Counted from the stretch's first letter, positions 1 through 9,773 are shown. The stretch: 64,000 nucleotides of DNA from an uncultured Poribacteria bacterium (GCA_951828385.1 OX639973.1:3959200-4023199), one strand, 5' to 3'. Numbers and translations: made by a program. The notes: generated by a model from the letters alone, not told the origin.

Positions 1-1722
1 CGTCTCGCCATCGGGTGAGAATGCCAAAGCGTCTACTTCACCTGTATGTCCTCTGAGGGTCGAAAGTCGCTGTGCAGTGTCTGTATCCCATAATTGGATC
101 GGTCCGTACACTCCACTACTTGCCAAGGTTCTGCTATCTGGAGAAAACGCCAAAGCGTAGACATCATCTCTCCGTCCGCGAGCCGATTCCTGTTTACCAA
201 GGGTCGCCCGGTGTTGTCCTGTATGAACATCCCACAAGAGAACGGCACTATCGCCACCGCCACTTGCGAGGGTTTTACCATCCGGCGAAAACACTAGCTC
301 AAAAATCCAGTGTATATGTCCTTCAAGTGTCGTAAGGTGTTGCCCGGTTGTTAGGTCCCACAGAAGAATCGCATCGTTGCTATCCGTGTGTGCGAGGGTT
401 TTACCATCTGGAGAGAACATTATGGTTGTGCTGAAGGGATCTTGCGACGTGAAGAGTGTTTGGGTTTCACCAGTTGACCGCCAGAAATGAACCGTGTCGT
501 TATTACTTTTACTAATAAAAATTATACCATCCTGTAAGAATGCCGCTGCCCGAATCCAACTGCTATGTTCCGTGAAGAGGGTTTCCTGTTCCTGTACTGC
601 TTCTGTACGCCATAAACGAAGGACACCGTCTCCGTCCCCACTGACAAGTGCTTTGCCATCCGTGGAAAACGCAACGGCAAAGATACTACTTGCGTGTGGA
701 TGAAGGGTAATCTTCGGTTGGATATCAACAGTACTTGGCATCAGCAGAAGGTCAGTATCCCACAATCGAGTTGTGTTGTCGTCGCCGATACTTGCAAGTG
801 TCCGACCATCCGTGGAAAACGCGACGGATCGGACGTAGAACGTATGTGCTGCGATAATTGCTTGCGGTTGTCCAGTGCCTGTATGCCACAACCGAATTGT
901 GCCGTCCGTACTGCCACTGGCAAGACGTGTACCCTCCGTGGAAAACGCGACGGCAGAAATAGTACTTGTATGTCCTGTAAAGTTATCGCGTCGTTGATTC
1001 GTTCGCAGGTCCCACAACTGAACTGCATTGGTCTGGCTTCCAATGGCAAGGGTGCTGCCATCTGGGGAAAACGCCAATGCGTTGACCGAGGCTGTCGTGA
1101 GGAGCACACGATGTTCGCCAGTAGAAATATCCCACAATCGGACTGAACCATCCCGACTACCGCTGGCAAGTGTGTTGCCGTCTTGCGAGAACGCAACGGC
1201 TCTAACGCCCTCGGTGTGTCCGGTAAATGTCATTCGATATTGCGCATCAGCCACATCCCATAACTGAACGATGTTTTCATAATCCGCACCAGTGGCAAGC
1301 ATACTGCCATCTGGGGAAAACGCCAGTGTAACAATTTCGCGCTTGTGCTGTTTGCGTGTGGCACGTAATTGTTGAGTTGTGGTATCCCATAAGAGAAGCG
1401 ACCCATCTGCTCCTCCACCGGCAAGTATTGTACCATCAGGTGAATACGCGCACGACAAGATGCTACGCGTGTGATCCGTGAGGAGATCAATCGCTTGGTA
1501 TGTCTGGGCATCATAGAGCCAAATCCCGATGGTCCCCGCCACAGCAATTTGCGTTCCATCCGGTGAAAACTGGACATCAACAGGGGTACCTCGACCAAGA
1601 CGTGTGCTGGCACTTTCGGGTAAATGCCACTGTGTCGTATCTTGAGCAAAATTCGGACGTACAAACAAAACAGAAGTGAGCAATAGCAGAAGCATAGAAA
1701 AGAGAAGTCGCTTTTTTGGCAT
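1..1722 (-). CDS. Secreted WD40 beta-propeller protein, C-terminus beyond the window
   Basis: The frame is open without a stop from an ATG at 1722 to the left edge, so the gene is partial at its 3' end. The N-terminus (MPKKRLLFSMLLLLL...) is a signal peptide, so the product is probably periplasmic or exported. I count twelve complete WD40 blades and the start of a thirteenth, each with the pattern (V/A)AFSPDGxxLASGxxDxxxxLWD and a GH dipeptide before the next blade. The two downstream-read paralogues (1724-3898 and 3910-5094) end in a dockerin-like tail, so this one may too, but that part is not visible. The start codon lies one base after the TAA of the upstream gene, which implies translational coupling in a three-gene operon. 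WD40 propellers are protein-interaction scaffolds; the partner is unknown. Confidence 0.85.
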   Translation of the reverse strand, partial: MPKKRLLFSMLLLLLTSVLFVRPNFAQDTTQWHLPESASTRLGRGTPVDVQFSPDGTQIAVAGTIGIWLYDAQTYQAIDLLTDHTRSILSCAYSPDGTILAGGGADGSLLLWDTTTQQLRATRKQHKREIVTLAFSPDGSMLATGADYENIVQLWDVADAQYRMTFTGHTEGVRAVAFSQDGNTLASGSRDGSVRLWDISTGEHRVLLTTASVNALAFSPDGSTLAIGSQTNAVQLWDLRTNQRRDNFTGHTSTISAVAFSTEGTRLASGSTDGTIRLWHTGTGQPQAIIAAHTFYVRSVAFSTDGRTLASIGDDNTTRLWDTDLLLMPSTVDIQPKITLHPHASSIFAVAFSTDGKALVSGDGDGVLRLWRTEAVQEQETLFTEHSSWIRAAAFLQDGIIFISKSNNDTVHFWRSTGETQTLFTSQDPFSTTIMFSPDGKTLAHTDSNDAILLWDLTTGQHLTTLEGHIHWIFELVFSPDGKTLASGGGDSAVLLWDVHTGQHRATLGKQESARGRRDDVYALAFSPDSRTLASSGVYGPIQLWDTDTAQRLSTLRGHTGEVDALAFSPDGET

Positions 1723-1723
1723 T

Positions 1724-3898
1724 TTATTTTGCTCCTTTGCTGAGTTGACTCGCCACAAGCGTTAAATCAAGAACGTTGACGACCCCATCACCGTTGACAT
1801 CCGGCGAATTCTGACCGAAACCGGCGGCAACGAGTGTTAAGTCTTCAATATTGACGACCCCATCACCGTTGACATCCGATGCCGTTTGTGAGTCTGGTTT
1901 CAACGACCCATCGCTTTCAGAGGGGCTCAGTTTCCACAGAAGAATCGTACCATCCCAACTTCCAGTCGCAAGTGTCCGCCCATCTGGCGTGAACGCTAAG
2001 TTGGCTATCCCGTTTGTATGTCCTTCAAGAGCGACCTGATAGGTACCAGTAGCAACATCCCACAGGATAACTGTATTGTCATTCCCACCACTCGCAAGCG
2101 TTCTACTGTCTGGTGAAAATGCAAGAGAATAGACCTCCCCCGTATGGCCGCCCCAGAGAGAGAAGATATGGTTTCCAGTATTTGGATCCCATAACTGAAT
2201 TCCGTAATAGCCCGAACTGGCAAGCGTTTTGCCATCTGGAGAGAACGTTAGAAAAGATGGAATCCAATTTCCGGGTGCCAGCTCCCCAAGCGTGGTTTTT
2301 AATGCTCGAGTTGCTCGAGTTTCGGGATTCCATAACCGTACGACACTATCTGAACCAGTACTCGCGAGGGTGCTGCCATCTGGCGAGAAAGCAAGAGATT
2401 GGACTGATCCTACATCTGTCTCAAAGACTGCCTGCTGTTGCCCTGTAGCGGTATCCCACAACTGAATATTGTCTCTTCCACCACTCGCGAGGATTTTACC
2501 ATCTGGAGAAAAAGCAATCACGCCGAACCCGTTCGCAGGTTCTGTGAAAATCGCCCGCGGTTGTGGTTCAACAATGAATGGTGATTGTTGGGTATACGTA
2601 TTCCACAATCGGAGTATTTTGTCACTACCAACGCTGGCAAGTATTTCACCATTCGGTGAGAACGCCAACGTATCAATCCACTTTGTATGCCCTTTTAGGA
2701 GAGATTCCTGTTGTTGGGTCTCTGTATCCCAGAACATAATCAATGCATCCGAATTCGCAGTCGCAAGAATACGACCATTCGGAGAGAGTGCCATAGTGGT
2801 AAGGTCGCCCGTGTACCCATTTAGTGTGGTTTTCTGCAAGTGTTCAGTATTTGCGTTCCAAAAGCCAAGTGTTCTATCAAGACTTGCACTGATAACGGTT
2901 GTTCCATCTGGTGAAAACACAACATCTGTGACTTCTTGTGTATGTGCATTTAGCATTTTAAGATGCTGTCCGGTGTTCGCGTCCCACAAGCGGACATCGC
3001 CACGCCGACTGCCACTGACAACGGTTTTACCATCCGGTGAAAACGCAACCGCTGTCAACCAATCGGGAATTCCCATAAAAGTTGACAGTTGACTCCAAGT
3101 ATTTACGTCCCACAAGCGAATTGTCCGATCCCAACTTGCACTGACAAGTGTTTTGCCATCAGGAGAAAATGCGAGAGCCTCAATCTCAGATGTATGTCCT
3201 TCAAGCGTCGCGAGGTGTTCACCGGTGTTGGTGTCCCATAATTGAACCCAATAATTACTCCCTGTAAGTGGTAGTTCCTGACCTCCATTGGCAAGAATTC
3301 TGCCATCAGAAGAAAATGCGAGAGCCTTAGCTCGCCCTGTCTGTGCTTTTAGGTGCGCTTTGAGTTGCCCAGTTTCTACATCCCATAGACGAACGGATCC
3401 GTAGCTGCTACTGGCAAGCGTTTTGCCATCAGGTGAAAACATCACAGACCAGATGCCGTGTGTATGCTGTGTGAGAGAGATTTTATGCTGTCCGGTTTCT
3501 ACATCCCATAAGCGGATTGTCGTATCATTACTCCCACTGGCAAGGGTCTTACCGTCAGGTGAAAACGCCACACTTAAAACTGAATTAGTATGTCCTGTGA
3601 ATAGGGCAATATCTTTGCCGGTACGCACATTATGTAACCAAATACCGATAGAACCGGCAACAGCGACAAGATTTCGATCAGGTGACAACCGAATTTCGTT
3701 TACACGTCCTTTTCCGATACGCGCCTTGGCCCCTCTGGGTAAACTCACCTTCGTATAATCTTGAGCATAAACGTTTGGTAAAAACAGGAAAGCAATTAAA
3801 AGGGACACCAAAGTGAAAAATTGCTTTTGCATAGTGCAACGAAGATGATCGCCCGTGGAAAGGACATCCACAAGGAAACGTAGTCGCTTAATTTTCAT
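1724..3898 (-). CDS. Secreted 14-blade WD40 protein with dockerin-like tail
   Basis: 724 residues. The ATG at 3898 is preceded by AGGAG with 8 nt spacing, which favours it over the internal ATG at 3832, although the hydrophobic signal segment (FFTLVSLLIAFLFLP) begins only after the second Met. I count fourteen WD40 blades, enough for two seven-bladed propellers. The last ~50 residues hold two DVNGDGVVN(I/V)xDLTLVA repeats, which resemble the calcium-binding loops of dockerin type I modules. In cellulosome systems dockerins bind cohesins; whether a cohesin exists here is unknown, and such tails also occur in non-cellulosomal secreted proteins. It lies 11 bases after the preceding paralogue and one base before the next. 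Confidence 0.92.
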   Translation of the reverse strand: MKIKRLRFLVDVLSTGDHLRCTMQKQFFTLVSLLIAFLFLPNVYAQDYTKVSLPRGAKARIGKGRVNEIRLSPDRNLVAVAGSIGIWLHNVRTGKDIALFTGHTNSVLSVAFSPDGKTLASGSNDTTIRLWDVETGQHKISLTQHTHGIWSVMFSPDGKTLASSSYGSVRLWDVETGQLKAHLKAQTGRAKALAFSSDGRILANGGQELPLTGSNYWVQLWDTNTGEHLATLEGHTSEIEALAFSPDGKTLVSASWDRTIRLWDVNTWSQLSTFMGIPDWLTAVAFSPDGKTVVSGSRRGDVRLWDANTGQHLKMLNAHTQEVTDVVFSPDGTTVISASLDRTLGFWNANTEHLQKTTLNGYTGDLTTMALSPNGRILATANSDALIMFWDTETQQQESLLKGHTKWIDTLAFSPNGEILASVGSDKILRLWNTYTQQSPFIVEPQPRAIFTEPANGFGVIAFSPDGKILASGGRDNIQLWDTATGQQQAVFETDVGSVQSLAFSPDGSTLASTGSDSVVRLWNPETRATRALKTTLGELAPGNWIPSFLTFSPDGKTLASSGYYGIQLWDPNTGNHIFSLWGGHTGEVYSLAFSPDSRTLASGGNDNTVILWDVATGTYQVALEGHTNGIANLAFTPDGRTLATGSWDGTILLWKLSPSESDGSLKPDSQTASDVNGDGVVNIEDLTLVAAGFGQNSPDVNGDGVVNVLDLTLVASQLSKGAK

Positions 3899-3909
3899 AA
3901 CTTAATCTC

Positions 3910-5094
3910 CTATTTTCCAACGTGCTGTGCGATGCGTACCATATCCAATATGTTGACGATGCCGTCGCCGTTGAGGTCTGGTGTTTTTTGTCCGAGGCGT
4001 GAGGCGACAAATGTTAAATCTAAAACGTTTACAACCCCGTCCGCGTTTACATCCGGCGATTTGGGTGCAGCTGTTAGAGGCCACAACTGGATTGTTCCGT
4101 CAAGGTCTACGCTTGCGAGTGTGTTGTAACTATCTGGTAGGACTGCTAAAGCGAGGACTGGATGGGTATCGCCTTTAAAAGTTCTGTGTAATTGTCCTGT
4201 TTGTGGATGCCACAGCCGGATTGTGCTATCCCACCCTGCGCTTACGAGTGTGTTTCGATAGATATTGTTCGATGCCGCTGCTCCATTAACGGACGGGGAG
4301 CCCGGTGAGAATGCTAAGGCGAAAACCGGATCGGTATGCCCTTCAACAGTTGTTAGAAGGTGTCCTGTGTGTATATCCCATAGATGGATGGTGCTCTCCG
4401 CGTCTAAACTCCAATATCCGCCGCTTGCCAACGTTCGATTATCATGTGAGAAGGTGAGTGCTGTGATTGAATCTGTATGTGCGGGGAGGTTGTGTCGGCG
4501 TTGACCGGTTTCTATATCCCATAACAGGATAGTGCCGTAAAAACTTGTAGTGGCAAGTGTTTTGCTATCCGGTGAGAATGCCAATGTCGTGACCATATCC
4601 CGGTGTCCCTCAAGGACTGATGCCTGGGTAGGTTGTCCTGTTGTTAAGTCCCAGAGACGGATTTCTCTGAAACTTCCGGTAGCGAGGGTATTACCATCGG
4701 GTGAGAATGCCAATGCTACAACGGGGTAGGTATGCCATAAATGTGTGCTGTGTTCACCGGTGCGTGTGTCCCAGAGGTGGAGTGTAGCATCTCCGCTCGC
4801 GCTCGCGATTGTCCGGCTATCTGGTGAGACAGCCAACGCTACGGTATTATCCAGCGGTGCAGAAAACAGTGCCAGTTCTTTCCCTGTATAGGTATCGGAC
4901 AACTTAATACCGTTTGCGGTCCCAATAGCGAGTTGTGTGCCGTCATGGGAGAAGGCTATGGCATTTATCGCTGTTGTGTCAGAGGGGGCAGCATTGCCCT
5001 CTGGCACGCGCCATTGCGTCACATTTTGAGCAGAGCCGCTCGGTAGCAATGTGAAACAAAGGAATAGAAAGGGAAAGATTAGGGATTGTCTCAC
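3910..5094 (-). CDS. Secreted 7-blade WD40 protein with dockerin-like tail
   Basis: 394 residues from a GTG at 5094; no in-frame ATG precedes the signal peptide (RQSLIFPFLFLCFTLLPSGSA). The upstream GTGGGAAACGAAAC gives only a weak ribosome site, so the start is the least certain part. I count seven WD40 blades, i.e. one propeller, followed by two dockerin-like repeats (DVNADGVVNVLDLTFVA and DLNGDGIVNILDMVRIA). It is the first gene of the three-gene propeller operon and half the size of the next. Likely an exported binding or scaffold protein; no enzymatic motif is visible. Confidence 0.9.
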   Translation of the reverse strand: MRQSLIFPFLFLCFTLLPSGSAQNVTQWRVPEGNAAPSDTTAINAIAFSHDGTQLAIGTANGIKLSDTYTGKELALFSAPLDNTVALAVSPDSRTIASASGDATLHLWDTRTGEHSTHLWHTYPVVALAFSPDGNTLATGSFREIRLWDLTTGQPTQASVLEGHRDMVTTLAFSPDSKTLATTSFYGTILLWDIETGQRRHNLPAHTDSITALTFSHDNRTLASGGYWSLDAESTIHLWDIHTGHLLTTVEGHTDPVFALAFSPGSPSVNGAAASNNIYRNTLVSAGWDSTIRLWHPQTGQLHRTFKGDTHPVLALAVLPDSYNTLASVDLDGTIQLWPLTAAPKSPDVNADGVVNVLDLTFVASRLGQKTPDLNGDGIVNILDMVRIAQHVGK

Positions 5095-5204
5095 GTTTCG
5101 TTTCCCACCGCTTGCCCAGTGGACAAGCGGGTTGATAAAATTTAGCGTTCTCTGTACCCATTGCGCCGGACGAACATTAGGGAAACATCACTGCGACAAT
5201 CTAC

Positions 5205-6692
5205 TTAGAGGATGTACCTACTCAAATCTTGGTCTTTGACGATTTCAGCGAGTTCTGATTGGACATAGTTGGCATCAATGGTGATCTCTTTTTTATCGAG
5301 GTCCGGTGCCTCGAAAAAGAGATTTTCAAAAAGTTTCTCCATGATAGTGTGCAATCGGCGTGCGCCGATGTCTTCAACCGCTTCATTGACCTGGAAAGCA
5401 AGTGCTGCGATTTTATCAATCGCGTCATCGGTGATAGTCGCCTCTATCCCTTCAGTTTTGAGGAGTGCTGTGTACTGTTTCACTAAGGCGTTTTTCGGTT
5501 CTGTCAGAATAGATTTGAAGTCATCCTTATTCAGGCTTTTCAGTTCCACTCGAATCGGAAATCTACCTTGTAGTTCTGGAATGAGATCAGAGGGGCTTGA
5601 GACATGAAATGCTCCGGCGGCGATAAACAGAATGTGGTGTGTGCGTACCGCTCCGTATTTTGATGTCACCGTGCTCCCTTCAATGATAGGCAGGATATCG
5701 CGTTGTACACCTTCTCGCGAGATATCGGGTCCGTGCCGAGATTCTCTGCCTGCGATCTTGTCAATTTCGTCCAAAAAGACGATGCCCGAATTTTCGACGC
5801 GCTGAATGGCTTCGCTGATCACAGCATCCATATCGATGAGTTTTTCAGATTCTTCTTGCATCAAGATAGTGCGTGCCTCGGAGACGGGGACCCGTCGTTT
5901 CTTCGTCTGGTTGGGGAGGATGTTGCTAAACATATCCTTGAAGTTGATATCCATCTCCTCAATGCCGCCGGGCGAGAAAATTTCAACGAAAGGCATACTC
6001 TGATGCTTGACATTGATTTCAACGGGTTTATCCTCAAGTCTACCTTCGCGTAGCCATTCTCTAAATTTTTCGCGGGTTTTGAGATGGCGTTCCCGCTCTT
6101 TCTCTCGGTCTTCTTCTGCGTCGGTTTCTGCGTCGGGTCCGAGGTCAAAAGGCAGCTGGAGGACCATGTCTTCTTCCGCTTCCACCGGTTCGTCAAGCAT
6201 ATCCTTTTCTAAGCGGGGACGCTCCTGCAAAGAGCGTGGAATGGGAAAGATACAATCGAGGAGGCGTTCTTCAGTGAATTCTCGTGCTTTTTCCTCAACG
6301 ACTTGGGTCTGTTCGGCTTTGACGCGGCTAATAGCTGTCTCAGTGAGATCGCGAATCATGGATTCAACATCGCGGCCGACATAGCCAATTTCGGTGTATT
6401 TTGACGCTTCTACTTTGATGAAGGGTGCGTCAACAAGACGTGCGAGCCTGCGTGCGATTTCAGTTTTGCCGACACCTGTTGAACCGATCATGATGATGTT
6501 CTTAGGTGATACTTCGTCTTGTATCTCTTCACCTAACATCTGTCGCCGCGCGCGATTGCGGAGGGCAATAGCGACACAACGTTTTGCCTCAAACTGCCCA
6601 ATGATGTACTTATCCAATTCCTGAACAATCTGCCGCGGCGTGAGTGCCTCCGCTAAAGAGTTCTTTTCACGCGTTGCATTTGATTTCTCCAA
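5205..6692 (-). CDS. hslU: HslU, ATPase subunit of the HslVU protease
   Basis: 495 residues, an AAA+ unfoldase that feeds substrates to the HslV peptidase in the cytoplasm. N-terminal [17 protein letters not shown] is the typical HslU/ClpX opening. Walker A is GSTGVGKT (70-77), Walker B is GIVFLDEID, and the C-terminal part has the family's [12 protein letters not shown] sensor-2 region. The intermediate I-domain (about 130-270) contains a highly charged Glu/Arg-rich stretch that makes the protein ~50 residues longer than E. coli HslU (443). The start is a TTG at 6692, chosen because GGGAGG lies 7-8 nt upstream. hslV is 130 bp upstream on the same strand, the usual pairing. Confidence 0.96.
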   Translation of the reverse strand: MEKSNATREKNSLAEALTPRQIVQELDKYIIGQFEAKRCVAIALRNRARRQMLGEEIQDEVSPKNIIMIGSTGVGKTEIARRLARLVDAPFIKVEASKYTEIGYVGRDVESMIRDLTETAISRVKAEQTQVVEEKAREFTEERLLDCIFPIPRSLQERPRLEKDMLDEPVEAEEDMVLQLPFDLGPDAETDAEEDREKERERHLKTREKFREWLREGRLEDKPVEINVKHQSMPFVEIFSPGGIEEMDINFKDMFSNILPNQTKKRRVPVSEARTILMQEESEKLIDMDAVISEAIQRVENSGIVFLDEIDKIAGRESRHGPDISREGVQRDILPIIEGSTVTSKYGAVRTHHILFIAAGAFHVSSPSDLIPELQGRFPIRVELKSLNKDDFKSILTEPKNALVKQYTALLKTEGIEATITDDAIDKIAALAFQVNEAVEDIGARRLHTIMEKLFENLFFEAPDLDKKEITIDANYVQSELAEIVKDQDLSRYIL

Positions 6693-6822
6693 GGTTAAAC
6701 CTCCCGAAAATTATTAACCCTATCAGTTGTCTCATAACCGCTTTGTGGGGATAAGGCCCAGCAGCTTCACTCCAATTAGGTATATGAGATACGTTAGGCG
6801 ATACGACTCCGATAGCATCGCG

Positions 6823-7359
6823 CTATATTTCTATTATGTCAGTTTCGATGCGTCCATTGGTATAGATACAAATTTCACTTGTGAGTTGAAGTGCCTCCGA
6901 AACAATTTCTTTTGCGGTCAAGTCTGAGTATTTGAGCATCGCTTTTGCGGCAGCGAGAGCAATAGATGAACCGGAACCGATGGCGAGCACATTGTCGTCC
7001 GGTGCAATCACATCGCCGTTCCCAGAGATGAGGTAACTATCGTTGGCATCTGCAGCGATCATTAGGGCATCTACTTGCCTAAGTACTCTATCGCTGCGCC
7101 ATTCGCGTGCGAGTTCGACCGCTGATTTCTGAAGGTTTCCTCGGTACTGCTCCAGTTTCTTCTCCAAATTTTCATAGAGTGTGATTGCATCCGATGCGGA
7201 GCCTGCGAAACCGATCAGCACTTTGTCGTTATGAATTTTGCGAATTTTGCGTGCGCCATGTTTAATCGCTGTATCGCCTAAAGTGACTTGCCCATCACCA
7301 GCGATAGCGACTTGCGCATCGCGCCGAACGGCTAAAATCGTTGTTGAACGAATTCGCAT
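6823..7359 (-). CDS. hslV: HslV, threonine peptidase subunit of the HslVU protease
   Basis: 178 residues. It aligns with E. coli HslV by eye: TTILAVRR at the start of the mature chain, GDGQVTLGDT, KVLIGFAGSASDAITL, AVELAREWRSDR, SGNGDVI and AIGSGSS. The catalytic threonine should be Thr6, so a five-residue propeptide (MRIRS) has to be removed, as in several other bacteria. The start ATG has AGGAGAGG upstream. It forms a dodecameric proteolytic chamber capped by HslU hexamers. Genes upstream on the same strand (ArsA-like ATPase and membrane protein) may belong to the same transcript. Confidence 0.96.
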   Translation of the reverse strand: MRIRSTTILAVRRDAQVAIAGDGQVTLGDTAIKHGARKIRKIHNDKVLIGFAGSASDAITLYENLEKKLEQYRGNLQKSAVELAREWRSDRVLRQVDALMIAADANDSYLISGNGDVIAPDDNVLAIGSGSSIALAAAKAMLKYSDLTAKEIVSEALQLTSEICIYTNGRIETDIIEI

Positions 7360-7414
7360 GCTTTTGATTTTCCTCTCCTACAATTGAAGTTATGTGCGAA
7401 TCGGCACCCTATTT

Positions 7415-8137
7415 TTAGATGTAAAACAGCAGAAAACTGAGAAACTGCAGTGCCCCCATAAAGATGCCACACCGTATCCCTGCCACCCCTGCATGTTGCT
7501 CTCTGAGAAAACTATTAGCGACTCCAAAGAAGTACGGACACAAGAAAAAAGTGATCAGAAACGCGATCGGTACAAAAACCGGTACGGATGCGATCTGAGG
7601 TATCCGATCAACCTGTATTGCATTCCATTCCCACAAATGTAATCCACCAAGTGCGTAAATTACGATACTCGCTACCGCAGCACCAATGCCCGTGACACCC
7701 GCTGCTAACATCGCAGTTCCTATCAAACCAACTTTCGGATTCTCAGATCCAGATAAAAAACGGGTTTGGAGAATCACGACGAGCCTCTGATAACAGTAAG
7801 CTGCAAGGGTCACGAATACCACCCAGTTCAAGATTATCGCAATAGGTGTCGTTATATTCACCAAAAAATCTGACCGATAGACGATGAGGCGTGCCTTCCG
7901 AGAAAATAACCAGTCCATGGGTGCGTACATTAGCACCGTTGCGAGCCCAAAAATAGAACTGCTTGAGAGGCGTGACACATCTTCATCAGTTTGTCGGACA
8001 CAGTAAACAAATAAAGAGACCGCAATCAACACATTTGGATAGAGGATCCAAATAGTCCCAATGCGGCTTGCTATTAAGAACGTTAGAAGCGTTGTACCTG
8101 TTACAGCAAAAACCGATTTGTCCGTTTTGGTTCCCAT
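7415..8137 (-). CDS. Integral membrane protein of unknown function
   Basis: About 240 residues, mostly hydrophobic, with some seven predicted membrane segments (for example TTLLTFLIASRIG, ILYPNVLIAVSLFVYCV, PIAIILNWVVFVTLAAYCY, GTAMLAAGVTGIGAAVASIVIYAL, VFVPIAFLITFFLCPYFFG). I do not recognise the family. A GTG nine bases upstream (8146) is an alternative start; I prefer the ATG at 8137, though neither has a strong ribosome site. The gene follows the ArsA-like ATPase by about 40 bp and precedes hslV by 55 bp, all on the minus strand. Confidence 0.7.
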   Translation of the reverse strand: MGTKTDKSVFAVTGTTLLTFLIASRIGTIWILYPNVLIAVSLFVYCVRQTDEDVSRLSSSSIFGLATVLMYAPMDWLFSRKARLIVYRSDFLVNITTPIAIILNWVVFVTLAAYCYQRLVVILQTRFLSGSENPKVGLIGTAMLAAGVTGIGAAVASIVIYALGGLHLWEWNAIQVDRIPQIASVPVFVPIAFLITFFLCPYFFGVANSFLREQHAGVAGIRCGIFMGALQFLSFLLFYI

Positions 8138-8176
8138 ACATCTCACAGTTAATCTTGTTTATCCTTAACTTCTCCC

Positions 8177-9358
8177 TCAAATCTCAAATTTAATCACGAG
8201 TTGGTCACCTGTTAATTTCGCGCCTGTTGTTTTTTTATTGGAAAGGGTTCGTGGTAGGGCAACGTGTTGCTTAAAGCCTCCGACGGTGACAATCAATTCA
8301 TCGCCGTGTTTTGTTAATCCAATTTCTTCTTTACTTAGAAAAGGCAGACGCATAGACAATTGATAGGCATTTGCCGTTTTTTGGAATTGATACGGTTTTT
8401 CTTCAGAAAACTGATCTGCTGGGTCGATCTCGGAATAGAGCGCGTCAGCTAACCGGTGCAGCCCTTCTTCTCCGACAATTTCTTCTGCGAAGAGATTCAC
8501 CTTCCAGATAGGCACATCCGAGAAATAGTCCATTGCCTCTTTAATGTAATGCTGCTGCGCCTGTTTCCAAGCTTCAAAGTACGCGACGTCAACGCCGTCG
8601 GGAAAGATGCGATTGATAATTACAGCGTCAATACAGAGGCCATAAAGGCAAAAGTACATAAACGCCCGCTGTGTCTCCTTGATAACAATTTTTTCTGGGT
8701 TCGTCACTAAGCGCACGGTTGTGATCTTAGGATCTGTCAAAACATTGTCAATCCCATCCAATTTATCGAAAAGGTCTTGGATATTTTGGAAATAGTTGTC
8801 CCGTGGAATCGGCACCGAACTCACCTTCTCAATTACGGGACCGGCAACCTTCGCCAGACCGCGCTCCAACTTGAAGATATGATTCATGTACCATTCCAAT
8901 GTCGTCGGGATACTAACGAACCGGAGCGACTCCCCGGTGGGCGCGCAGTCGAGGATAATTACATCGTAACTCTTTTCGCGGACATATTGGTTGATATAGA
9001 GCAGTGCACAAATCTCCTCCATCCCCGGAAATACGGCTATTTCTTCTGCAACAAGACTGTCAAGTCCAGAGCGATTTAGTAATGAGCGGATGTAGTTGTA
9101 AACGTCGTCCCAATATTCGATAATTGCTTCTTGAACGTTAATTTCTTGTATCCAGAGATTTTTGTTGATTTGGATCTGTTTTTCGTTTCGCTGGTGGACG
9201 AGTTTTTCGTGGTTATCAAAAGCGTCGCGGAGTGAATGTGCGACATCAAGCGAGATTACGATTGTTTTATAGCCGAGCTGAGAGAGTTTGATGCCCGTGG
9301 CAGCGGCGATAGTGGTTTTGCCGACCCCACCTTTACCCGTGTAAAGGATAATACGCAT
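8177..9358 (-). CDS. ArsA/Get3-family ATPase with C-terminal HSP20-like domain
   Basis: 393 residues. The deviant P-loop GKGGVGKT (8-15) with the following switch region (SLDVAHSLRDAFD) identifies the ArsA/Get3 branch of the SIMIBI NTPases. The last ~70 residues (YQLSMRLPFLSKEEIGL ... GDELIVTVGG ... ALPRTL ... GDQLVIKFEI) match the small beta-sandwich, HSP20-like domain found at the C-terminus of many bacterial ArsA-like proteins. ArsA proper energises arsenite export and Get3 inserts tail-anchored membrane proteins; bacterial members with the HSP20 domain are mostly uncharacterised. No arsB or arsR is nearby, so arsenite resistance is not supported by context. AGGA precedes the ATG at 9358. 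Confidence 0.9.
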   Translation of the reverse strand: MRIILYTGKGGVGKTTIAAATGIKLSQLGYKTIVISLDVAHSLRDAFDNHEKLVHQRNEKQIQINKNLWIQEINVQEAIIEYWDDVYNYIRSLLNRSGLDSLVAEEIAVFPGMEEICALLYINQYVREKSYDVIILDCAPTGESLRFVSIPTTLEWYMNHIFKLERGLAKVAGPVIEKVSSVPIPRDNYFQNIQDLFDKLDGIDNVLTDPKITTVRLVTNPEKIVIKETQRAFMYFCLYGLCIDAVIINRIFPDGVDVAYFEAWKQAQQHYIKEAMDYFSDVPIWKVNLFAEEIVGEEGLHRLADALYSEIDPADQFSEEKPYQFQKTANAYQLSMRLPFLSKEEIGLTKHGDELIVTVGGFKQHVALPRTLSNKKTTGAKLTGDQLVIKFEI

Positions 9359-9460
9359 TATTGAATTCCTATATGTCGGAGTTTGTAGTAGACTTTTTAT
9401 AGTATAGCATAAAAGAAACTAATATGCAAAGAAGTGTCAAATATACGAAAAAATAAACCC

Positions 9461-9490
9461 TTGCATTAAAAGTTGAGAATAAGGTATAAT
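9461..9490 (+). promoter_or_regulatory. Promoter of the thiamin operon
   Basis: TTGCAT (9461-9466) and a perfect TATAAT (9485-9490) with an 18 bp spacer, directly upstream of the TPP riboswitch. The transcript would start near 9497, just before the aptamer. Confidence 0.7.
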
Positions 9491-9506
9491 AACATTTGGG
9501 CAACAT

Positions 9507-9588
9507 TGTGGGGTGCTCTTATCTGCTTAAGAGCTGAGAAAACACCCATTGAACCTGATCTGGGTCATGCCAGCGTAGGGAAATAGCA
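9507..9588 (+). ncRNA. TPP (THI-box) riboswitch
   Basis: The hallmarks of the thiamin pyrophosphate aptamer are present in order: GGGGTGC (9510-9516), a variable hairpin (CTCTTATCTGCTTAAGAG), CTGAGAAAACACCC, GAACCTGATCTGGGT and ATGCCAGCGTAGGGAA. It sits in the leader of thiamin transport and synthesis genes and should repress them when TPP is bound. No terminator hairpin with a U-tract is obvious between the aptamer and the first start codon, so the control platform is unclear. Confidence 0.96.
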
Positions 9589-9591
9589 AGA

Positions 9592-9630
9592 GTAGTTGTC
9601 AGTTATCAGTACTCAGTGATCAGTTAAAAA
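9592..9630 (+). repeat. Solo end of a MITE-like repeat
   Basis: TAGTTGTCAGTTATCAGTACTCAG... matches the terminal sequence of the elements at 27693-27810 and 54127-54420. Only one end is present here, lying just after the TPP aptamer and inside the thi leader. Confidence 0.6.
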
Positions 9631-9773
9631 TCCTTTGGTGGCGGTTGCAAGTTGTGTCGCTGTCACAAGCACTTTTTAGTTGATAATGATAACCAATAAC
9701 TATCAAAGCCGCTTCCTTTTGGCATATACCCCAAACGGAAGACGGTTTTTTTGCGTTAAGGGGTGGATACATA

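Noticed and set aside
2469-3092. Plus-strand reading frame of 207 residues opposite the WD40 gene
   Set aside because: It mirrors the WD40 repeats on the other strand and has no protein-like features of its own.
8177-9358. Arsenite-efflux ATPase proper
   Set aside because: Family match is clear but no arsB, arsR or arsD is nearby, and the HSP20-like C-terminus is typical of other, uncharacterised bacterial members.
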